A stretch of DNA of 64,000 bases. Source: Pseudobdellovibrionaceae bacterium. GTDB lineage: Bacteria > Bdellovibrionota > FAC87 > UBA2466 > JACKAF01. A program made the translations under genes and the position numbers. Numbering within the stretch: position 1 is the first letter of the stretch; every line of letters begins with the position of its first letter. The stretch is from assembly GCA_020635235.1 (NCBI GenBank), contig JACKAF010000001.1, forward strand, positions 372,001 through 436,000, read 5' to 3'. This document shows, in pieces, positions 34,281-43,350 of this stretch. The notes beneath the pieces are model-generated. The model did no database searches and was not told the origin of the DNA. It saw only the letters and a list, made by a program, of their open reading frames with translations.

Positions 34281-35432
34281 TTAGGGCAAATTGTAAACGA
34301 GCACCCGGTTATTGTTTGCATCGGCCAGAAAAAATTGGGTGGAAGTGGCCGCCATCCCCTCAGGGCCGTTCAAAGCGTACTGGCCCGAGCCTGATCCTGA
34401 GTCGCTGAAAGACTCCTGCCCGATCACGTACTTGGCTGATTGTGTGCCCGAGGGAATGCCTTCGTAAACGAGCACGCGATGATCCGCTGCGTCTGAGACA
34501 AAAGTGTAAGTACCGTTGGTTGCGATGTGCTTTGGATCGTTAAAATTGTTGGCTTCCAGGTTTCCCCCAGCGCACGAGCCAGTAACAAAATCGTCTTGCC
34601 CCAGTACCGCTGCCGCGGGGAGGTCGTTGGCGCTGTTGGGGAGTGGCGACCAAATGGCTACTCGGCAGTTACTTCGATCTGCCAGGAACAGCCGCGTACT
34701 ATAGAGAAAAATATTAAAGAGGTTTGTAAATCGTGTGGAGCTTGTCCCACTGGCTGCGGAGGTAAAGGTGGAATTCCCCAACACTAGGGAGGCAGCAGTG
34801 CCTGTTGACGGGGTTTCGCTACCAAAAACCAGGATGCGGTTGTTCGTTATTTCTGAAACGTACAGATTACCTCCGCCCGCGGCGACGCCGATGGGGGCGT
34901 TCATTTGAGCGGCCGCAGTACCGCTCCCATTTCCGTTAAACCCGATCTGTCCCACTACCGAAGTGGCAAACTCACCCGTAGTCGCTAATGGAAAGTTATA
35001 GATCACTGCGCGGTTGTTGTTTTGATCGGCCACATAGAGAAAGCCGCCCAGCGTGTCCGTTGCGAAAATGCCGCCGGGAGAAGAAAGCGTGTCTCCGTTG
35101 GTGCTGCCCCCTTGGTTTGCGTTCGTGCCGGTAAAGCTTGTCTGCCCCACAACGCGATCAGCGGCCTGGCCAAATGTCGTCGGTAGAGTGTCCCAAACTA
35201 AAATTCGGTGATTCGAGGCGTCCGATACAAAAAGTTGGGTATTGAGAACGAATACGCCAAAAGGGCGGTTGAGACCGGAGGCGCCGCCGTTTGCCGTAGT
35301 CGTATCGAAATCTGGCTGGCCCAGAGCAAAGCTTGGGGTCAGAACAATGGAGGTCGAAGAGCCCTTGAAAACTCCGTTCGTGCAAGCGGTTAGAAACAAA
35401 AGCAGCAGCAGAGAAAGGAGGCTCAGGCGCAT
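34281..35432 (-). CDS. NHL-repeat beta-propeller lipoprotein
   Basis: 383 residues from ATG 35432, 2 nt after the CDF stop; a TTG at 35447 would add five. A lipobox (LTAC, Cys17) ends the signal peptide. The mature protein is built of about five repeats with the pattern LNRPFGVF-LFVSDASNHRILVW and VLGQ, i.e. an NHL-type propeller rich in Gly, Ser, Thr and Asn. Such proteins are usually surface or periplasmic binding scaffolds; no catalytic site is visible. It is co-oriented with the metal transporter and convergent with queE. Confidence 0.85.
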   Translation of the reverse strand: MRLSLLSLLLLLFLTACTNGVFKGSSTSIVLTPSFALGQPDFDTTTANGGASGLNRPFGVFVLNTQLFVSDASNHRILVWDTLPTTFGQAADRVVGQTSFTGTNANQGGSTNGDTLSSPGGIFATDTLGGFLYVADQNNNRAVIYNFPLATTGEFATSVVGQIGFNGNGSGTAAAQMNAPIGVAAGGGNLYVSEITNNRILVFGSETPSTGTAASLVLGNSTFTSAASGTSSTRFTNLFNIFLYSTRLFLADRSNCRVAIWSPLPNSANDLPAAAVLGQDDFVTGSCAGGNLEANNFNDPKHIATNGTYTFVSDAADHRVLVYEGIPSGTQSAKYVIGQESFSDSGSGSGQYALNGPEGMAATSTQFFLADANNNRVLVYNLP

Positions 35433-35434
35433 TC

Positions 35435-36316
35435 TTAAACGGCGCAAGGCGGGTGCCCGTGCGGCTCCGTATGGATGACTACGTCTACGAGATCGGGAAA
35501 TTTCTTTTTAAGTCGGTCCTCCACCGTATGTGTAATTTCGTGTGCCTGGAAAAGAGAAATATCGCCCGGTAAGTGGATGTTGAGATCCAAAAACTTGTGG
35601 CCGTCGTGGCCTCGACTTCGGATGGCGTGGCAGTGCAAGACTCCCTTTACGGAAGAGGCCACGCGCTCAACTTCTTCAGGATCGAGCACACTATGATCGA
35701 CGAGCGGATCGATGGTTTCGCGCAATAGCTGGATGGCCATGTACACCAGGTAAATGGCAATGAGCAGAGCCACCGCTCCGTCTACATACGGAAGCGAGAA
35801 CTTAGAGGAAAGCAGACTCACAAACACTGCGCAGGTCACCAAAAAGTCGCTCCGGTTGTGGTAGGAGTCTGCCAGCAAAAACTGGCTCGAGAGCTCCTTG
35901 GCCTTTCGGGCCTCAAGGAAGGCGACACTCAAATTCACGACCATGACGCCCAGCAAAATGGCGAACCCCCAAAAAGAGTACTGCGCCAGGCGTTCGGGGT
36001 GCATGAAGCGTTCAAAGGCCAAAGTCCCGACCTCGTAGCCTGCCAAGATGAGCATGAAGCTCAAGATGAGGCTGGCGACCGTCTCAAATTTTTGGTGTCC
36101 ATAGGGGTGATCGTCGTCGGGGGGCTTACTGGCTAAAATTACAGAGATAATTCCGACGATGGTCGAGGTCGAGTCGAAAAGCGAGTGGATGCCGTCCGCG
36201 GTAAAGGCCAAAGTCGCGGTGCGGTACCCGTAGACAATCTTAAGCGCGGCCCCGAGGGTACTGGCCGACAGGCAGACCAAAAGGACCTTCACAATGGAGT
36301 TGGAGCGAGTGCTCAT
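35435..36316 (-). CDS. Cation diffusion facilitator (CDF) metal transporter
   Basis: 293 residues with six membrane helices and a C-terminal cytoplasmic domain ending in a His-rich tail (HTEPHGHPPCAV). The transport-site residues match the family: GIHSLFDS (His44, Asp48) in helix 2 and ADSYHNRSD (Asp150, His153, Asp157) in helix 5, and SHPYGHQKFE-type loop (DDHPYGHQKFE). A His at the helix 2 site fits the Zn/Co/Fe-type subfamily. It exports divalent metal by proton antiport. It is divergent from the lipA remnant, 66 nt away. Confidence 0.92.
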   Translation of the reverse strand: MSTRSNSIVKVLLVCLSASTLGAALKIVYGYRTATLAFTADGIHSLFDSTSTIVGIISVILASKPPDDDHPYGHQKFETVASLILSFMLILAGYEVGTLAFERFMHPERLAQYSFWGFAILLGVMVVNLSVAFLEARKAKELSSQFLLADSYHNRSDFLVTCAVFVSLLSSKFSLPYVDGAVALLIAIYLVYMAIQLLRETIDPLVDHSVLDPEEVERVASSVKGVLHCHAIRSRGHDGHKFLDLNIHLPGDISLFQAHEITHTVEDRLKKKFPDLVDVVIHTEPHGHPPCAV

Positions 36317-36382
36317 CTTCTTAGGATCCTAGTACAAGCCAAGTTGCCTCTCTAGGCTTTTTCTACTAGAAATCTCAATAAT

Positions 36383-37303
36383 ATGCAGCATCAAGCGCCA
36401 TTGAAAAAGCCCTCGGACCGCAAACCGGAGTGGCTCAAAATCAGGCCCCCGGCAGGCGACGAATATACCCGCCTGAAGGGGATGTTTCGTGCCTTGAATC
36501 TGCACACGGTCTGCGAAGAGGCACGCTGCCCGAACGTGTCGGAGTGTTGGGGCGGAGGCACGGCAGCCCCTGATGTTGCTGGGGGATACCTGCACGCGCG
36601 GTTGCCGCTTCTGCAATGTGAAGACCGGAAACCCGCGTGGGGCTGTGGATGAGCTGGAACCTGTTAAAGTTGCGTCTGCGATTTCGCAGATGGACCTCCT
36701 TCGTAGTTTTGATTCTGGTGGATCGGGACGATCCTTCCGATGGCGGTGCCGATCACTTTGGGCGCACCGTGGAGGCCCTAAAAAGTTCGCCGCGAACTTA
36801 TGTGGAGGTCCTGATTCCAGATTTTAAGGGAGATCGCGCCGCCCTCGAGCGATTGGTCCGCGCGCAGCCCGACGTTGTGGCCCACAACTTAGAAACAGTA
36901 AAGAGGCTTACCCCCACAGTACGCGACAAGCGTGCGACTTATCAGGCAATCCTTAAAGTTCTTCAGGAAGTTAAGGAAATCGATCGCTTCGCGCTACACC
37001 AAATCTTCATTGATGTTGGGTCTGGGAGAGAGCTTGGACGAGGTTTTTGAGGCGATGCGCGGTTTGCGCGCGTGGGTTGTGACGTATGACCTTTGGGCAA
37101 TATCTTCCAGCCCTCACAGCGGCACTTGCCAGTTATTGAGTACCTCTCCCGAGGAGTTTGAGTCCTACCGGTTAGCGGCGGTTGGACTTGGATTTCATGT
37201 ATGTCGCCTCAGGGCCTTTGGTTTGAAGTTCCACCACAAAGCGGGCGAGATGTTTATGGAAGAGGTATCTACGGTCGCAGGAAACGGTGGAACAATGGAG
37301 TAA
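36383..37303 (+). pseudogene. lipA: Lipoyl synthase LipA, frameshifted
   Basis: Pieces of LipA lie in order but in changing frames. The start ATG 36383 gives PEWLKIRPPAGDEYTRLKG and CEEARCPNVSEC. The next frame gives MLLGDTCTRGCRFCNVKTG with the radical-SAM CxxxCxxC, then VDRDDPSDGGADHFGRTVEA, AHNLETVKRLTPTVRDKRA, SLMLGLGESLDEVFEAMRGL and finally AGEMFMEEV. At least five frame changes are needed, near 36567-36570, 36697, 36995, 37070-37120 and 37193. Between breaks the sequence is well conserved, so the damage is recent or a sequencing/assembly artefact. Intact LipA would insert sulfurs into octanoyl groups on the E2 encoded downstream. Confidence 0.85.
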
Positions 37304-37394
37304 CCTCACCCGGAAAAGATATGAAAAAATAAAGCGTCAAACAATCCGAATCACGCTCCCGTTCATCTGTCTTGCGTGAAGACTGTTTCACATT

Positions 37395-38481
37395 TTGGAT
37401 GAGCAAAATGTCGCCGATCCCAAACTCGATCCGCAGCTGGGAGAGGAGCTCTTGCTCAAGATGTACAGCAACATGGTGACCTCTCGCCTACTCGACGAGC
37501 GTGGGATGATGCTCAACGCCAAAAGGCGAATCGGATTTTATGTTCCCGCGATGACCGGCCAGGAAGCCATTTCCACTGGCACCGCAGCCGCTCTCAAATC
37601 CAGTGACTGGGTTTTCCCGAGCTTCGCGAACCCGGAGTGTTCTTGTACCGGGGAGCGGACGTGCTCCAAATGATTGCGAACCTCTGTGGAAATTCCGGAG
37701 ATATTTGAGCCGGCAAATGCCCAACCATTACAGTTTTCAAAGCAGCATCTTTTTTCGGTTTCTAGCCCCATTTCTGCTCAGTGATACAGGCTGTCGGCTG
37801 TTCGATGGCGAGCAAGATCCGCAATGAGAAGGATGTCACGATCTCACCTACTTTGGGGACGGCGGACTTCGGAAAACGATTTCCACGGGCCTGACATTTG
37901 CGGGGGCGTTCAAAACCCGACAGTATTTATCTGTACCAACAACCAGTATGCGATTTCGGTCCCGCTCCATAAGCAAACAGGCGCCAAACGACTTGCTGAC
38001 AAAGGCATTGGTTATGGCGTCGACTCCGTAGCTGTCGATGGGAACGACATTTTGGCAGTGTACACAAAACCAAAGAAGCCGTGGACAAGAGCGCGCGCAG
38101 TGGTGGTGGCCCTACCCTCATTGAGTGTTTGACACTCAGAATGGGACCCCATTCTTCCTCGGATGATCAACGCGCTACAGAGATCCCGGGTTATACGCTG
38201 CTTCAGGAAAAGCGCGATCCGATTCTGCGCTTCCGACAATATCTGGAAGGTAAAGGTCTTTGGGATGGGATCACGAGGACTCTTTGCGCGAAGAAGTTAA
38301 AGACCACCTTATAGAGGCCGTGGAGGATGTCGAGAAAATGCCACCTCCGGAGCTCGAAACACTTTTTGAGGATGTGTATGCGGAACTTACGCCGCAGCTG
38401 AAAAAGCAGAAACAGGCGCTCATTGCCGAGCGCGAGTTACGCGGCAAATTCGAAAACACCAGCGAAGCATTTCCGCTGTAA
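37395..38481 (+). pseudogene. 2-oxoacid dehydrogenase E1 alpha subunit, frameshifted
   Basis: Fragments of an alpha2beta2-type E1 alpha subunit run in order in several frames: RRIGFYVPAMTGQEAISTGT, DWVFPS, QMPNHYSF, YFGDGG, TGLTFAGAFK-like, FICTNNQYAISVPLHKQT (thiamine diphosphate region), GIGYGVDSVAVDGND, GPTLIECLTLRMGPHSSSDD, DPILRFRQYLEGKGLW and a helical C-terminus to 38481. Six or more frame changes lie between 37620 and 38270. The product would decarboxylate pyruvate or branched-chain 2-oxoacids with the intact beta subunit that follows 13 nt later. The start is unclear (TTG 37395). As with lipA, artefact and true decay cannot be separated here. Confidence 0.82.
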
Positions 38482-38494
38482 ATAGGGTAACCAT

Positions 38495-39466
38495 GTGACG
38501 ATGACAATTGTTCAGGCGGTGCGGGACGCGCTTTACAACGAGATGAAGCGCAATGACTCGGTCGTGCTATTGGGAGAAGACGTCGGGTTGAATGGTGGCG
38601 TGTTCCGTGCAACGGAAGGCCTGCAGAAAGAGTTCGGAGAAGCCAGAGTCATGGATACGCCGCTAGCGGAAAGCGGGATCATTGGTGCGGCCATGGGGAT
38701 GGCTGTGAACGGTTTGCGCCCCGTTCCCGAAATCCAGTTTTTGGATTTTATCTATCCCGCTTTTGATCAAATTGTGAGTGAAGTCGCGAAAATCCGATAC
38801 CGTTCAGGGGGAACCTTCACCTGCCCTATGGTCATCCGTTCGCCGGCTGGAGGCGGGATTCGCGGTGGGCACTACCACTCGCAGAGTTCGGAGGCGTACT
38901 TTACGCACACTCCTGGGTTGAAGGTGGTGTACCCGTCCAATCCTTATGATACGAAGGGGCTTCTCATCAGCGCCATCCGAGATGAAGATCCTGTGATTTT
39001 CTTGGAACCCAAGAAACTGTACCGCGCAGTAAAAGGAGAAGTTCCCGAGGGGGAGTATACCGTTGAGATCGGCAAAGCGAATGTCGTTCGTGAAGGTAAA
39101 GACGTAACGATCCTCTGCTGGGGAGCGATGGTACCAGAGGCGCTTAAAGCAGCCGATCTGTGCACGCCCCGCGGTGCCGATTGCGAAGTCGTGGATCTGC
39201 GCACCTTAGTTCCTTTGGACGAGCCAACCATCCTGGAATCCGTAAGGAAAACAGGTAAAGTCGTCATCGTTCACGAAGCGCCGCGTACCTGTGGGTTTGG
39301 AGCCGAGCTATCAGCGCTCATCGCTGAGGAAGCAGTGGAATATCTGGAAGCCCCGATTGTGCGGGTTGCGGGCCTAGACACCCCCTTCCCCTATACGCTG
39401 GAGCATGTTTATATGCCCGATGCGGAACGCATCGCTTTGGCCGTCGGGAAGGTGAAGAATTTTTAG
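38495..39466 (+). CDS. Branched-chain-type 2-oxoacid dehydrogenase E1 beta subunit
   Basis: 323 residues, intact. The ThDP-binding transketolase fold begins TIVQAVRDALYNEMKRND and has LGEDVGLNGGVFRATEGL, then GGHYHSQSSEAYFTHTPGLK and DEDPVIFLEPKKLYR. The HSQSSEAYF stretch resembles branched-chain E1 beta (for example Thermus) more than pyruvate E1 beta. It acts with E1 alpha, whose gene directly upstream is frameshifted. The start is GTG 38495 or ATG 38501. Confidence 0.92.
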   Translation: MTMTIVQAVRDALYNEMKRNDSVVLLGEDVGLNGGVFRATEGLQKEFGEARVMDTPLAESGIIGAAMGMAVNGLRPVPEIQFLDFIYPAFDQIVSEVAKIRYRSGGTFTCPMVIRSPAGGGIRGGHYHSQSSEAYFTHTPGLKVVYPSNPYDTKGLLISAIRDEDPVIFLEPKKLYRAVKGEVPEGEYTVEIGKANVVREGKDVTILCWGAMVPEALKAADLCTPRGADCEVVDLRTLVPLDEPTILESVRKTGKVVIVHEAPRTCGFGAELSALIAEEAVEYLEAPIVRVAGLDTPFPYTLEHVYMPDAERIALAVGKVKNF

Positions 39467-39489
39467 AGCTTAGTTGGAAGAGGTTTAAG

Positions 39490-40775
39490 ATGGAATTCAA
39501 GTTACCGGACATTGGGGAAGGGGTCGCGGAAGGTGAAATAACCAAGTGGCTCGTTGGGCCGGGGAATCCGTAAAGCGGATCAGCCTATGGTCGAAGTGAT
39601 GACCGACAAGGCGACGGTCGAAATTCCCTCACCATGAATGGGACTATAGACGAGTTGCTTGCGAAGATGAAGGCAGAAACGGTGCCGGTGGGCCAAGCCA
39701 TTGTTCGCATCGCCGGCGCTGGGGATAGCGCTGTAAAAAACCTTCGAACGGCGGGGCGCACGCGCCCAGGACCGCCATGATGTCTCAGCCGGCGCCGACA
39801 AAGAGTGCCGCGACCAAGTCTGCCCCAGCAGAGGATTCCCAGCGCTGAAGTTTGCCCTTTAAGGTGCTTGCAACTCCGGCCACGCGCAAGCTCGCGCGCG
39901 ATTTACAAATTGATTTAACCCGAGTCGAAGGCACGGGCCCACATGGACGCATCACCAAGGTGGATGTCCAAATGGTGTATGAAGGTAAGCAAGCGGCGAC
40001 TTCTCGCAGCTCGCATCCTAGCCCGAGCACTGCCGTTGCGACCCGCACAAAGGCGCCAGTTTCCTATGTGCCTTCCGGTTCGGTGGAAAGAATTCCACTT
40101 CGAGGAGTTCGTAAGAAAATTGCAGAAGCCATGACTCGGTCCAAGCACACCGCTGCGCACTTCACTTACGTCGAGGAAGTCGACATGAGTGAAATCGTAA
40201 AAATGCGCAGTGCCGCCAAGGAAGAGGCCAAGGCGAGAGGGATCAAGCTCACGTTTCTTCCCTTTATCATCAAGGCCCTTATTCCAGCGCTTCGAGAGTT
40301 TCCGTACCTGAACAGCTCTTTGGACGATGAGAACCAGGAGATCCTTCTTAAGGGGGATTTCAATATCGGTATAGCGACGGATACAGATAATGGTCTGATG
40401 GTGCCGGTTATTAAGACCGCAGATAGGAAGAGCATTTGGGATCTTGCGGACGAAATTGAAACTCTTTCTGAAAAAACCCGAACTGGCAAAGTGTCTGTCG
40501 ACGATCTCAAGGGCGGCACCTTTACCATTACCAATGCAGGTTCTATCGGAGGGGTATTCGCAACACCTGTGATTAATCACCCTGAGGTGGCTATCCTGGG
40601 TGTGAATGCCATCCGTAAACGTCCAGTGGTCAAGGGTGATCAGATAGCCATTGCCGACATGATGTTCCTTTCTCTTTCCGTAGATCACCGGGTAGTGGAT
40701 GGTGCGGATGCGGCCCGCTTCATGAACCGACTGGTATATTTCTTGTCGGATCCTAAGCGATTTGTTTTTGCCTAG
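39490..40775 (+). pseudogene. Dihydrolipoamide acyltransferase E2, frameshifted in its lipoyl domain
   Basis: ATG 39490 opens a normal lipoyl domain (MEFKLPDIGEGVAEGEITKW) but meets a stop at 39571. The expected continuation QPMVEVMTDKATVEIPS, with the lipoylated Lys in TDKAT, and MNGTIDELLAKMKAETVPVG lie in other frames, so at least three indels occur before about 39850. From 39852 the frame is open: E3-binding domain (VLATPATRKLARDLQIDL) and the catalytic core with DHRVVDGADAARF to 40775. Without the first part the protein could not carry lipoate. It belongs with E1 and the E3 gene 23 nt downstream. Confidence 0.82.
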
Positions 40776-40798
40776 ACGCTTTGGTTTAAGAGGGAAGC

Positions 40799-42223
40799 AT
40801 GAAATACGATGCAGTAGTGATAGGGGCTGGTCCTGGTGGTTATGTATGTGCGATACGTCTAGGACAACTCGGACTCAAAACCGCGGTCATTGAAAAAGAT
40901 CAGGTGGGTGGAGTCTGCCTCAACGTGGGTTGTATCCCTTCTAAAGCGCTTATTCACGCCGCGGGAACCTTTTGGAAGATCCAAAATGAAACTGAAAAAA
41001 TGGGAATTACCGCCAAAGATCCCCATTGTGATTTGCCCAAAATGCAGGAATGGAAAGGCGGAGTAGTAAAGAAACTCACCGGTGGAGTGAGTCAGCTTCT
41101 CAAAGCGAATAAGGTAGATGTCATTCGAGGGAACGCCTTTTTCAAAGATAAGAGCACGCTCGCTGTGCGTTCCAGTGACGGAGAGACTCAGGTGACAGCC
41201 TCGAATTTCGTAATTGCGACAGGCTCGCGGAACCTGACCCTGCCCTTTCTGCCGATGAATGGAAAAAATGTTGTCTCGTCGACAGAAGCCTTGGATCTCA
41301 AGACCCTTCCCAAAAAGCTGGTTGTTATTGGTGGCGGTTTTATCGGTGTCGAAATCGGTATGGCGTATGCCAAGCTTGGAAGCGAAGTTCACATCGTCGA
41401 GGCCTTGGAGCAAATCTTGCCGAGCATCGATAAAGATTTGGTTGGCGTAGTGGAACGTAAGATGAAAAAACTTGGGATGACGGTCCACACAAACACCTTG
41501 GCGAAAGGTTTTGAAGAACCCGATCCGTCGACTGCATCGACCTTGCACCTCAAGGTCGAGAAAAACGGCAAAGCCGAATCGCTGGAAGCCGACGTTGTCC
41601 TTGTCTCCATCGGGCGCAAACCCAACTCCGAAGATCTGGGATTGGAGAACGTTGGCGTACAGTTGGACAACCGGGGAAACATCAAGACGGATAACCTGGG
41701 GCGCACCAATGTCGTCGGTATTTATGCCATTGGGGATGTGACGGGTCCGCCGCAGCTAGCACACCGGGCTTCGATGGATGGACTGCTCGTGGCTTCCACT
41801 ATCAATGGTGAAAATGCCTACCGGGATTACCGAACAGTTCCCTGGGCGGTTTTTTCGGATCCCGAAATAGCAGTTTGTGGTTTGAGCGAAAAAGAAGCGG
41901 CAGAGCAAGGGATTGCGCTCAAGGTTGGCCGATTTCCTTTTGCGGCCTCGGGGCGTGCGCTGAGCACCAACGAAACGGATGGCTTTGTAAAAGTACTCAT
42001 CAATGAGAAGGACGAATCCATTGTGGGCGTTCACATGGTTGGTCCGGAAGTGTCCAATCTGATTGCGGAAGCAGCGTTGGCCGTGGAAATGGGCGCTTGT
42101 GCGGAAGATATTGTGCGCACGATTCATACCCATCCCACACTTCCCGAAGCGTTTCCGGAAGCTGTGGAGAACGCCTATATGAAAGCTATTCACACCTCAA
42201 ATGTTCCAAGGAGGAGCCGCTAG
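40799..42223 (+). CDS. lpdA: Dihydrolipoamide dehydrogenase (E3)
   Basis: 474 residues. FAD-binding VVIGAGPGGYVCAIR, redox-active disulfide CLNVGCIPSK (Cys40, Cys45), NAD-binding VVIGGGFIGVEIG and the C-terminal HTHPTLPEAF with the catalytic His-Glu pair are all present. It reoxidises dihydrolipoamide on E2 with NAD+. Intact, in contrast to E1 alpha and E2. The lipB GTG follows directly after the stop. Confidence 0.96.
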   Translation: MKYDAVVIGAGPGGYVCAIRLGQLGLKTAVIEKDQVGGVCLNVGCIPSKALIHAAGTFWKIQNETEKMGITAKDPHCDLPKMQEWKGGVVKKLTGGVSQLLKANKVDVIRGNAFFKDKSTLAVRSSDGETQVTASNFVIATGSRNLTLPFLPMNGKNVVSSTEALDLKTLPKKLVVIGGGFIGVEIGMAYAKLGSEVHIVEALEQILPSIDKDLVGVVERKMKKLGMTVHTNTLAKGFEEPDPSTASTLHLKVEKNGKAESLEADVVLVSIGRKPNSEDLGLENVGVQLDNRGNIKTDNLGRTNVVGIYAIGDVTGPPQLAHRASMDGLLVASTINGENAYRDYRTVPWAVFSDPEIAVCGLSEKEAAEQGIALKVGRFPFAASGRALSTNETDGFVKVLINEKDESIVGVHMVGPEVSNLIAEAALAVEMGACAEDIVRTIHTHPTLPEAFPEAVENAYMKAIHTSNVPRRSR

Positions 42224-42913
42224 GTGACGCGTCCCCTTGTCATTCGAGATTTGGGGCTGGTCGCCTACGACCTTGCTTATGAACAGCAGAAGCAACTCGT
42301 AGAGGCAAAACGTGCCGATGGAAATCTAGCTGACTATCTCCTCTTGTTGGAACACCCGGAAGTTTACACTTACGGCCGCAAGAGTAAGGCCGAGGAGATT
42401 CCCCAAGATGGGATCGAAATCGAACGGGGTGGGCAAGTAACCTTTCATAATCCGGGCCAATTGGTTGGATACCCCATTCTGCGCCTGGAACCCGGTCGCC
42501 GCGATTTGCACCGCTACTTACGGTGGTTGGAGGATCGCCTTATTGTTACACTCGCGCGGTTTGGGATTGTAGCGGGCCGCCGGGATGGGGCGACCGGTGT
42601 GTGGGTGAATGATGGCCAACAGAAGATTGCCAGCATTGGTGTAGCCGTATCGGGGTGGGTGACCTACCACGGTTTTGCGCTGAACGTTTGCAATGAGCTT
42701 AAGGGTTTTGCAAAGATTCATCCCTGCGGATTTGACAGCCGGGTAATGACTTCTATGTTAGAGTTACTGGGCGCAGCGGATTGCCCCTCTATGGAGAGTG
42801 TAAAGGCAGAAATCTTGCGGGAGTTTGCCGCACATTCGTGGATGGGTGGGCAGCCTTTTTTGGAAGAGGCGGCCGAGTCGGAAAAGATATTTGGAAAGAC
42901 GGCTTATGTTTGA
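42224..42913 (+). CDS. lipB: Octanoyl-ACP:protein octanoyltransferase
   Basis: 229 residues from a GTG adjacent to the lpdA stop. GGQVTFHNPGQLVGYPIL, the catalytic Lys134 in KIASIGV and Cys168 in HPCGF mark LipB. It moves octanoate from ACP to the E2 lipoyl domain, the step before LipA. It overlaps the ferredoxin gene by 8 nt. Its presence supports lipA being functional in the living cell. Confidence 0.95.
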   Translation: MTRPLVIRDLGLVAYDLAYEQQKQLVEAKRADGNLADYLLLLEHPEVYTYGRKSKAEEIPQDGIEIERGGQVTFHNPGQLVGYPILRLEPGRRDLHRYLRWLEDRLIVTLARFGIVAGRRDGATGVWVNDGQQKIASIGVAVSGWVTYHGFALNVCNELKGFAKIHPCGFDSRVMTSMLELLGAADCPSMESVKAEILREFAAHSWMGGQPFLEEAAESEKIFGKTAYV

Positions 42914-43343
42914 AAAGAAACTCGAAAACCCTTCTTTAGGAAAGCCGGAACGCAAAACCAAAACACCCAAAGTTTTGGCGGTTATTGATCAGAAAGGTTG
43001 CACGGGCTGTCACGCTTGTATTCCTTTTTGTCCGGTGGATTGCATCGAGCAGGTTCCCGGTGAGGATCCCCAGGCGCCCGATTTCATGCGGGTGGTAGAG
43101 GTCGATCTTGATCGGTGTATCGGTTGTCGGCTGTGTGCGAAGTACTGCCCGTGGGAAACTATTTTCATGGTGGATAAAGAGGAAGCTGGCCAAAGCGCCG
43201 AAAGCTGGACCCTGCGTTCCGTGCTCTACCAAGGCGTTGGGAAGAACGCGGCGGCCGGCGGAGAAGCGCCGGTTGCAGCTGAGGATCAGGCCGTCGAGGC
43301 CGAGGCGCCGATGCCTGAAGATAAAATGCCCGAAGATAAATAG
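42906..43343 (+). CDS. Ferredoxin-type protein with two [4Fe-4S] clusters
   Basis: 145 residues from ATG 42906, which overlaps lipB by 8 nt; a longer in-frame start inside lipB is less likely. Two complete cluster motifs are seen: Cys32-35-38-42 (CTGCHACIPFCP) and Cys71-74-77-81 (CIGCRLCAKYCP). The C-terminal third is acidic and Ala/Pro/Glu-rich, ending in a repeated PEDKMPEDK. Coupling to lipB suggests it could supply electrons to the radical-SAM enzyme LipA; this is inference from position. Confidence 0.85.
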   Translation: MFEKKLENPSLGKPERKTKTPKVLAVIDQKGCTGCHACIPFCPVDCIEQVPGEDPQAPDFMRVVEVDLDRCIGCRLCAKYCPWETIFMVDKEEAGQSAESWTLRSVLYQGVGKNAAAGGEAPVAAEDQAVEAEAPMPEDKMPEDK

Positions 43344-43350
43344 TTCTACC

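Noticed and set aside
39915..40688. 257-codon minus-strand ORF opposite E2
   Set aside because: Antisense to the catalytic core of E2; no family.
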